Shown: piece by piece, positions 58,117 to 64,000 of the stretch | Layout of the letters: the number at the start of each line of letters is the position of its first letter | Numbering within the stretch: position 1 is the stretch's first letter | Assembly (NCBI GenBank): GCA_904387375.1 | Contig: CAJFLE010000005.1 | Span: 21,309-85,308 of the forward strand | Source of the DNA: Candidatus Protoclostridium gallicola | GTDB lineage: Bacteria; Bacillota; Clostridia; Christensenellales; Pumilibacteraceae | Reading direction: 5' to 3' | Length of the DNA stretch: 64,000 nucleotides | Position numbers and translations under genes: made by a program | The notes under the pieces: model-generated | What the model saw: the letters and a program-made list of their open reading frames with translations, nothing else | Told to the model about the DNA's origin: nothing | Database searches by the model: none

Positions 58117-60995
58117 TTCGCCTGTTCCTCCCCGTCTTTCCTGAGCGCGGCGCCGGCCGGCTCGCGTTTCGCGCCCTCGTAGCCGCACACAGCCGCATAA
58201 TCGCAGCGGGCGCAGGCGTCCACGGGGCCGTACGGCGACGGCGCGATGTATCCGTCCGCAATCTCTCCCGCGGCTCCCGCGGCGGCGCGGAGAGCGTAGT
58301 CGGCGAGCATGCGCAGGTCGTTTTCGTCCGAATCCCAGCCCACGTATATCTTTTTTCCACGTTTTTTAACGTGCACGATCGCGCTCGAACCGACGTCGGC
58401 GATGCCGGGATCGGTGGCGGCGAGCACGTCTTCCCCGTTTGCGCACAGCCCCTCCATCATGAAAGGCTCCTCGTCGCCGAACTCGGACAGCGTGGGAAAG
58501 TAGAACGCGCCGGCGGGGCGGTATCCCGCTTTGACGAGCACGGCGAGGTATACGAGCAATTGCAGCTTCACGCCGCAGCGCAGATCTTTGAGATCGAACT
58601 TTACGCCGCCCGTCTTATAGTCCACGACGCGCGCCATGTCGCCCGCGACGTCCACGCGGTCTATCTTGCCGCGCACGGTTATCCGGCGGCCGCCGACTTC
58701 CAGTTCGGGCGCGGGCAGGCGGCTGCCTTCGAAGCCGAATTCCGCCTCTGTGGCGGCGGGCCGGAAGGAACCGGTCTTTATCTGGGCGAGTACGGCGCGG
58801 CACAGTCCCTCCGCCTCGCCTTCCAGCAGCGCGGCGAGGCTGCGGTTGACTTCGAGATCGGCTTTTCCGCTGGCGGCAAGCTCCTTTTCCAGCAGCATGC
58901 GCGCCGCCTCTTCGGGAGGCATATCGTCCATGAGCGGCACGTAGCCCTCCGCCACCGCGTGCAGTATGCTGCCCACGTCGAGAGGGCGCAGTTCGCCCGT
59001 TTCGGGCAGGCGGAGCCGCAGTCCGTACGACAGGAAGTGCTTCATCGGGCAGGAGAAATACGTTTCCAAGCGGCTGACCATGGTCGTATCCGCGTCCATG
59101 AGTCTGCCCGCTTCGGGCACCGACGACGGATACGGCGGCAGGCGGCGTTCGTCCGTGCCGGCGGCGAGAGCGGCGGCGTAAGGATAGAACTTCGGCGTGC
59201 CTGACGAAAGGAAGGGCCGGGCGGCGAGGTACTCCTCCACAGCCATGTTGAGCGTCGGACAGCAGCGCAGGAACGAGGCTGTGTCGGCGGCGCTCGCAAG
59301 CTCAATCATATCGTCGCCCGTGCCGCCCTCGGAGAACGAACGGGCGCGCGCTTTTATGGCGCCGAGCACCGAACCCGGCTTGTCCGTATGCACGAGCATG
59401 ATCTTCTCCGCGCCGGCAAGGAGCAGAAAGAACTCGTCGCGCGCGCGGCGGTTGACATCGGCGGTGGTCGGCGACAGCGCGGAGCCGCGGGAGCGCAGCA
59501 GCTCTATGTCGTCGTCGGAGATGAGTCCGCCGTCCTGAGTGACCGCCGGGTGGGCGTCGCCGTCGAAGTCGAGCACGTAGACGCGGGAGAAAGTGCGGGC
59601 GCGGAAGTCGCGTTCGCCGCCTATTTCCACCACGCCGCTGCGGGCGGGGCGCGCCGCAAGTTCGGCCGCCGCCATGCCCTCGGCGAAGGAGTCGGCGACC
59701 ACGCGGTCGTCGGCGCCGGGCAGCAGCGACGAGCACAGGGAAAGCAGAGCGCGCGCCTTTTCGAAAGGGTTCGCCCTGCCGTCGTCCGCCGCGGCGAGCG
59801 CGTCGGTATAGTTGTTTTCGGCGTAGTCTATGAGCGCGGCGATGCGTTCGGCCTCGCTTCCGCCGGGCAGCGACACTATGCGCGCCACAACGGCGCGGGC
59901 GCGTTCGGCGCTTTCGCGCAATGCCGCTTCCCCCTCCGTTTCCTTTGCGCCCTCCCTCGGCAAAAAGGGCGACAGGAATAGTTTATACGTTATGCCGCGG
60001 GCGGCGGCGTACCTTTCGAGCGCGTCGCTGTCCGCCTTCGCCGCACCGGAGAGCGGGTTTTTGGTCAGGCGCACGACGTCGGCTGGGCGGTAGCCTCTCC
60101 GCCCCAGCGAGAGCGCGAGGGACAGGAAACGGCCGAGCGGATGGTCGGACAGCCGCAGCGTTTCCGTCGCGGAGTACGGAATGCCGTTCTCGCCGAGTAT
60201 GCGGCAGATCTCGTCCGGCCTGCCGGCGGTCACTACGCAGATGTCGTCGTACGGCACGCCGTCGCGGGCGTCGCAGGCTATGCGGCGGGCAACGGCCTTG
60301 GCCGCGAACACGGGCGACGAGGCGGCGTAAAGCTCCGTGTCGCCGAAGGAATATTCCGGCTTGCATTCGAACACATACAGTCCGTCCGCCTTGCGTTCCA
60401 TGACCGCGAGTATGTTCTCCATCTGTTTCGTGTATGAGTCGAAGCAGGCGACGTACACCGTCGCGCCGCGCAGGAAATCGGAATTTTCCAGCCAGTCGCG
60501 CAGCAGGCGCATGCGGCCGGCGGCGTCGCAGTACATTCCGCGCGTACGGGCGAGATATTCGCCGTATACGAGCGCTATGTCGCGCGCCTTCTCCCCGCCC
60601 ACGGCGAGCACCTCCTCCGGCGTGACTTCGCATACGGCGAGCTGGCTTATGGATTCGTACAGCTTGGCGGCGAAACCGCGTGCGGACGCGCTCTTTTTAT
60701 AGCACGAGAGCTCCCTTTTCTTTTCCTCGAGTATGCCGCGCACCATCATGACGCTGCCCTGCCGGGGCAGGTGTCCGGCGGCTTCGGAGGGCGGAAGCAG
60801 GCGGCTCCACGTCGTCACTTCGGCATCGAAAGCGCCGCCCAGTCTGTCGCAGATCAGGCGTTCGGCGGTCAGGGTGCACCTGTCCGGCACTATGAGTATG
60901 TGCCGGCGGCGCAGGTCGACGGTGCGCGCGGCGAGCCGGTCGACGGCGGCGGAGAGCGCCGCGGAATATGACGTGGATTCAAAAATTTCTTTCAT
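58113..60995 (-). CDS. addB: ATP-dependent helicase/deoxyribonuclease subunit B
   Basis: A 960-residue AddB. The inactive-helicase N-terminal part (RHILIVPDRCTLTAERLICDRLGG) leads to the C-terminal nuclease with VRGKIDRVDVAGDMARVVDYKTG and the iron-sulfur cysteines (SCPMKHF early, CARCDYAAVCGY at about 935). The FeS cluster stabilises the nuclease. The start at 60995 is 8 nt behind TATTAT with no Shine-Dalgarno, giving a predicted leaderless mRNA. The track ORF starts 30 codons earlier, across the promoter. Confidence 0.93.
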   Translation of the reverse strand: MKEIFESTSYSAALSAAVDRLAARTVDLRRRHILIVPDRCTLTAERLICDRLGGAFDAEVTTWSRLLPPSEAAGHLPRQGSVMMVRGILEEKKRELSCYKKSASARGFAAKLYESISQLAVCEVTPEEVLAVGGEKARDIALVYGEYLARTRGMYCDAAGRMRLLRDWLENSDFLRGATVYVACFDSYTKQMENILAVMERKADGLYVFECKPEYSFGDTELYAASSPVFAAKAVARRIACDARDGVPYDDICVVTAGRPDEICRILGENGIPYSATETLRLSDHPLGRFLSLALSLGRRGYRPADVVRLTKNPLSGAAKADSDALERYAAARGITYKLFLSPFLPREGAKETEGEAALRESAERARAVVARIVSLPGGSEAERIAALIDYAENNYTDALAAADDGRANPFEKARALLSLCSSLLPGADDRVVADSFAEGMAAAELAARPARSGVVEIGGERDFRARTFSRVYVLDFDGDAHPAVTQDGGLISDDDIELLRSRGSALSPTTADVNRRARDEFFLLLAGAEKIMLVHTDKPGSVLGAIKARARSFSEGGTGDDMIELASAADTASFLRCCPTLNMAVEEYLAARPFLSSGTPKFYPYAAALAAGTDERRLPPYPSSVPEAGRLMDADTTMVSRLETYFSCPMKHFLSYGLRLRLPETGELRPLDVGSILHAVAEGYVPLMDDMPPEEAARMLLEKELAASGKADLEVNRSLAALLEGEAEGLCRAVLAQIKTGSFRPAATEAEFGFEGSRLPAPELEVGGRRITVRGKIDRVDVAGDMARVVDYKTGGVKFDLKDLRCGVKLQLLVYLAVLVKAGYRPAGAFYFPTLSEFGDEEPFMMEGLCANGEDVLAATDPGIADVGSSAIVHVKKRGKKIYVGWDSDENDLRMLADYALRAAAGAAGEIADGYIAPSPYGPVDACARCDYAAVCGYEGAKREPAGAALRKDGEEQAK

Positions 60996-61003
60996 ACACC
61001 AAC

Positions 61004-61032
61004 ATAATACCCGAATTAAGGTGACAAAGCAA
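61004..61032 (-). promoter_or_regulatory. Promoter, leaderless type, of addBA
   Basis: TTGCTT (61027-61032), 17 bp, TATTAT (61004-61009). It overlaps the divergent lipoprotein promoter. Confidence 0.55.
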
Positions 61033-61049
61033 GTTATTTGTGCTAAAAT
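61021..61049 (+). promoter_or_regulatory. Promoter of the lipoprotein gene, overlapping the addBA promoter
   Basis: GTGACA (61021-61026), 17 bp, TAAAAT (61044-61049). The -35 hexamer of one promoter lies inside the spacer of the other. Confidence 0.55.
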
Positions 61050-61084
61050 ATACGGGTAAATTTCAGAATTTCGGAGTATAAGCA

Positions 61085-62218
61085 ATGAAAAAAGCGCTGG
61101 CGCTGATATGCCTTATAGCCGCGACGGCCGTCATGACCGGCTGCGGACTGGGCGGCTCGTTCTGCGGCGGGACTACGGTGGAACCCATTCTGTCCGATAA
61201 GCCGTGGGCGAACAGCAACAACTACGAATATATCTCTTATGACGTCACGAGATACGAGGCGGTTCTCGCCGACGACGGCGTCAATTATACTTACGGCGAT
61301 ATCGAAGCGACGGGTTCGCGTTCGGTCACGCTCGTCACCGTGGACGGCAACATCTACGATTCGGGCGAACTGGATAAAGTAAACGCTTACAGCGAGTATT
61401 TCGCTGCAAACCTCGGTTCGACGGCGAACAAGCGGCTTTCCCCCGGCGCGGACACCTATTCCGTGCTTTACAGCGAAATGACGCTGACGTATGCGGACGG
61501 ATCGGATTACGCGGGAAAGACGGACACGCTCACGAGCGTGCTCATCTTCCGCACGTCCTCCCTGCTCCCCGTGTTCTCGGAAAAACAGGCGGATTATCAG
61601 TCGTCGGGCGTGAGTTATACCGCCACCGCCGATTATATCGATTACCGCAACGTGTTTACGTCGAGCGAGGGGCATAACGTCGAAACGTCGCTGAGAAACG
61701 AAAGCACTGCGTACGACAACGAACTGCTCTATTACGTCATCCGTTCGCACTCGTCGCTGACGCCTGGCAGTTCATCGTCGGTATCCGTGCGCAATTCGGT
61801 ATATACCGGGCTGGACAACGCGGAGAACTACCGCACGATGGCGTTCGCGGTAGCAAGCGAGGAAAACGGCACTTACGGCGTGAGCGGCATCGATCCCGAC
61901 CGCGACGGATTCATTTCCAGATACTTCGACGACGGCGAAGTCGAGTACAGCGAGGAAGATGCCACGGACGAGGAGACGGGGCTGGTGACGCCGAAAGGTT
62001 ATTCCCTGCCCGCTTATTACGTCAGCCTGCAATACAGCAATAACAACCGCGGCGCGACGAAGTATCTCTATTATTCCAAAACCGGATTCGATTATATCGG
62101 GGAAACCACGGAGCGCGTGCTGCTCCAGACCCTCGATTTCGAAACCGACTCGGACGGCAATCCTTCAAGCATAACCTCGTCGCTTATAAGCGATTATAAG
62201 ACCAGCACGCTTATGTGA
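61085..62218 (+). CDS. Lipoprotein of unknown function
   Basis: A 377-residue lipoprotein with signal MKKALALICLIAATAVMTGC (Cys20) and a Gly/Cys-rich start (GLGGSFCGG). The mature part is rich in Tyr, Ser, Asp and Thr, with many short strands such as NYEYISYDVTRYEAVL and TKYLYYSKTGFDYIGE, suggesting a beta-rich extracytoplasmic domain. I recognise no family. CGGAG lies 9 nt before the ATG. It is monocistronic, with a strong terminator. Confidence 0.7.
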   Translation: MKKALALICLIAATAVMTGCGLGGSFCGGTTVEPILSDKPWANSNNYEYISYDVTRYEAVLADDGVNYTYGDIEATGSRSVTLVTVDGNIYDSGELDKVNAYSEYFAANLGSTANKRLSPGADTYSVLYSEMTLTYADGSDYAGKTDTLTSVLIFRTSSLLPVFSEKQADYQSSGVSYTATADYIDYRNVFTSSEGHNVETSLRNESTAYDNELLYYVIRSHSSLTPGSSSSVSVRNSVYTGLDNAENYRTMAFAVASEENGTYGVSGIDPDRDGFISRYFDDGEVEYSEEDATDEETGLVTPKGYSLPAYYVSLQYSNNNRGATKYLYYSKTGFDYIGETTERVLLQTLDFETDSDGNPSSITSSLISDYKTSTLM

Positions 62219-62236
62219 AGCGAAAATCAAAAACAT

Positions 62237-62270
62237 CAAAAGGCATAGGACTTACTCCTATGCCTTTTTT
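62237..62270. terminator. Bidirectional terminator between lipoprotein and LRR protein genes
   Basis: AAAGGCATAGGA pairs with TCCTATGCCTTT around a 5-nt loop, with T and A tracts either side. Confidence 0.88.
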
Positions 62271-62316
62271 CATACTTCCGCGCTGCGGGCAGATGCGGCG
62301 CTGTCGGCGCATGCAC

Positions 62317-64000
62317 TCATACATTTCCCCACTCCACCGTTATCGACGCTTTCGTATTGTATGTATAAGACCAGTTCCGATCCCAGCCGTCGGGTTTTTC
62401 CGAGGCCTCGCAGCGGATCGTCAGATTCACCTTATTTTGATTGAACGCAAGCTCGCCCACGGAAACGACGTTTTCCGGAATCGTTATTTCCGAGAGCGCC
62501 GCGTCCGAGAACGCTTCGCTGCCTATACTTTGCAACTGCCTGCAATCGCCGAGATTCACGGTCTTCAGGTAGGAACAAATTTTGAACGCGCCTTCGCCGA
62601 GAGTCATCAGCCCGGACGGCAGTTTCAGATCCGAAATTTTAAGACGGGCAAAACTCCTCGCGCCTATATATCTCAACGATGAGGGCAGCGACAGTTGAGA
62701 CGCTTTCTGCGCTCGCGTCGGGAAAAGCGACGTATCTTTTCCGTCCGCTACGCCGATCGTACCCTCCCGAACGGTGAATGAAGTCATGGCGACGTTTTCA
62801 ACCGCAACCAGCCAATTGCCTATGTACAGTCCGCCGTCCGTATAATTGCTTTCCGTGTCGAAGCCCGTTACTTCGAATGCCGCGTAGCCGATTGATCGCA
62901 CCGAATCCGGAATATTGATATCGGTCAGCGAAGAAAGCTTCGAAAAAGCGGACCTGCCGATGCGGTACAGGCCGTCCGGCAAGGTCATTTTTTTCAGTTT
63001 CGCAGAATAGCCCACGAGCGAGAACGCATTGTCGGCAATGACGACGGTGCCTTCTTTTACCGCATATTCAGTCAGCGAAGCGAAGTTTTTGTCAGCCTTG
63101 ATAAGATAGCCGTCCGCATACAGGACGCCGTTTTCCCAATTGGAAGGGTCGTTATAATACGCAGTCCCGTCTAACATAGTAAACGAAACAGCTATCGGGT
63201 TGTCCGGCATATCGATTTCAGCAAGCGACGCGCAGCCGTCGAATATATGATCGGACAGCCCGGTCATTTTGTCGGCCAGACGGACAGATTGCAGCGCAGT
63301 ACAGTTCTGGAACGCACCTGAACCGAGGTCGCGTACGTTTTTCAGATCGACTTTCGCAAGGTCTGCGCAATCCTTAAAAGCGTAGCCCCATATATCCGTA
63401 AGCGAATCAGGCGCAACGAACTCCGTCAATGCCGTGCCGCAGAAAGCGTCTGAACGGATTTCTTTCAGAGTGCCGGGAAAGTTTACCGTTTGCAGCGAAG
63501 AACATCCGTCAAAAGCCTCGTCGGGGATTACCGTCAGTCCGGAAGGAAGACGTACTTCACGTAAAGCCGTGCATCCGGAGCACATCCGATAGCCGAGCCT
63601 CGTCACTGAATCGGGAATAACGAGTCTTCCGATATTCGTGTTGTCTGCAAAAACTTCATTTCCGATCTCTGCGACCGTGATACCGTTGATTTCCGAAGGG
63701 ATTTCCACGGTCATGCCGCTTTCCGTCAGGCCGCTTACGCCCGTCAGCACACCGTTGCCGTCAACGGAAAACACTATTCCCTCGGGCGCATTCTTCTCCC
63801 ACTTCGCATACAATGTCTGCGCTTTCGTTACTTCGTAAGGGAAAGCCGCTTTGTCTGTGAGGCCGCTGTCCTTATACCAGCCCGCAAACGTGTATCCGGC
63901 TTTTGTCGTTACCGGCGATTCTTCTATGACAGATACGGTCATGTCGCTTACGGCCGTACCTCCGTCCGTATCGAAACGCACCGTATATTCCTGCGGGGGT
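62317..64000 (-). CDS. BspA-type leucine-rich repeat surface protein, C-terminal part (runs off window)
   Basis: The visible 560 or so residues are the C-terminal part of a larger protein; the frame stays open to position 64000. An InlB B-repeat / Listeria-Bacteroides repeat (YTVRFDTDGG...AGYTFAGWYKDSGLT...LYAKWEK) comes first, then about ten BspA-type LRR_5 repeats of the form LxxIxxxAFxxCxxLxxVxLP (for example TVIPDEAFDGCSSLQTVNFPGTLKEIRSDAF). Such proteins are exported adhesins in gut bacteria. No anchor motif is seen at the C-terminus, which ends VEWGNV, so any anchor or signal must be upstream. The track start at 63981 is an internal GTG and not the true start. Confidence 0.87.
   Translation of the reverse strand, partial: PPQEYTVRFDTDGGTAVSDMTVSVIEESPVTTKAGYTFAGWYKDSGLTDKAAFPYEVTKAQTLYAKWEKNAPEGIVFSVDGNGVLTGVSGLTESGMTVEIPSEINGITVAEIGNEVFADNTNIGRLVIPDSVTRLGYRMCSGCTALREVRLPSGLTVIPDEAFDGCSSLQTVNFPGTLKEIRSDAFCGTALTEFVAPDSLTDIWGYAFKDCADLAKVDLKNVRDLGSGAFQNCTALQSVRLADKMTGLSDHIFDGCASLAEIDMPDNPIAVSFTMLDGTAYYNDPSNWENGVLYADGYLIKADKNFASLTEYAVKEGTVVIADNAFSLVGYSAKLKKMTLPDGLYRIGRSAFSKLSSLTDINIPDSVRSIGYAAFEVTGFDTESNYTDGGLYIGNWLVAVENVAMTSFTVREGTIGVADGKDTSLFPTRAQKASQLSLPSSLRYIGARSFARLKISDLKLPSGLMTLGEGAFKICSYLKTVNLGDCRQLQSIGSEAFSDAALSEITIPENVVSVGELAFNQNKVNLTIRCEASEKPDGWDRNWSYTYNTKASITVEWGNV

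Noticed and set aside
62215-62682. Plus-strand ORF over the LRR protein gene
   Set aside because: It crosses the bidirectional terminator and lies antisense to a clear BspA-type repeat gene.

Overview
The window is a G+C-rich chromosomal segment of an anaerobic, endospore-forming Firmicute of the Clostridia type. The evidence is a large set of sporulation and germination genes (sigma-G, SpoIIR, SipL-like, SpoVG, SpoVB-like, SleB/YpeB, YyaC, YlmC-like), a large Bacillus/Clostridium-type SRP RNA with an Alu domain, AddAB instead of RecBCD, DnaD/DnaI-type primosome proteins and the non-mevalonate isoprenoid enzyme IspE. An order such as Christensenellales is possible but is only a guess. I see no phage, IS element, CRISPR array, tRNA or rRNA. 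The region reads as core chromosome with a few lineage-specific surface proteins.

Layout. 1-3.1 kb: start of nrdR, a YlmC-like PRC-barrel protein, sigG, a flavodoxin-fold reductase, the SRP RNA and a class-I amidotransferase hydrolase. 3.2-5.9 kb: a MazEF-type pair, then recX with the NAD(P)HX repair enzyme. 6-9.8 kb: threonine dehydratase with RidA, a PnuC transporter behind a structured leader, a PIG-L deacetylase and a GNAT acetyltransferase. 9.8-16.2 kb: trmH-guaA, a Ca-type P-ATPase, an OGG-type glycosylase and spoVG. 16.3-22.8 kb: MarR regulator, cysE-cysS, and sbcD-sbcC behind a tiny coupled leader ORF. 22.9-26.8 kb: a tightly overlapped operon of DnaD, DnaI, PHP phosphatase, zinc ribbon and nitroreductase. 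26.8-33 kb: sleB-ypeB, spoIIR, ispE, sipL-like gene, acidic zinc ribbon and a YpsA-like protein. 33-39.5 kb: PepV-like dipeptidase, ROK kinase, a membrane protein, SpoVB-like flippase, rplM-rpsI. 39.5-46.7 kb: a propeller-like lipoprotein, a GH2-like protein lacking both catalytic glutamates, an unknown protein, yyaC and hisC. 46.7-64 kb: parvulin-type lipoprotein, mfd, pth, DUF1858 protein, PRC-barrel protein, membrane protein, addBA, another lipoprotein and the C-terminal part of a BspA-type LRR surface protein.

The segment is very compact. Stops and starts overlap in ATGA, TGATG or TAATG arrangements in most operons. Three convergent gene pairs abut or overlap with no terminator between them, and promoter hexamers sit inside neighbouring genes or terminators. 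Sigma-A-type promoters are unusually perfect (TTGACA, 17 bp, TATAAT).

The most striking pattern is that about ten first-of-operon genes have their ATG only 5-10 bp after the -10 box and no Shine-Dalgarno sequence, which predicts leaderless mRNAs. Internal cistrons carry clear AGGAGG-type sites. The window therefore suggests two routine modes of translation initiation, which is unusual for Clostridia. Other points worth a second look are an SRP RNA with a non-GNRA apical loop, a palindrome that may sequester the ypeB ribosome-binding site, a pnuC leader that matches no riboswitch I recognise, and the GH2 pseudoenzyme/lipoprotein locus.
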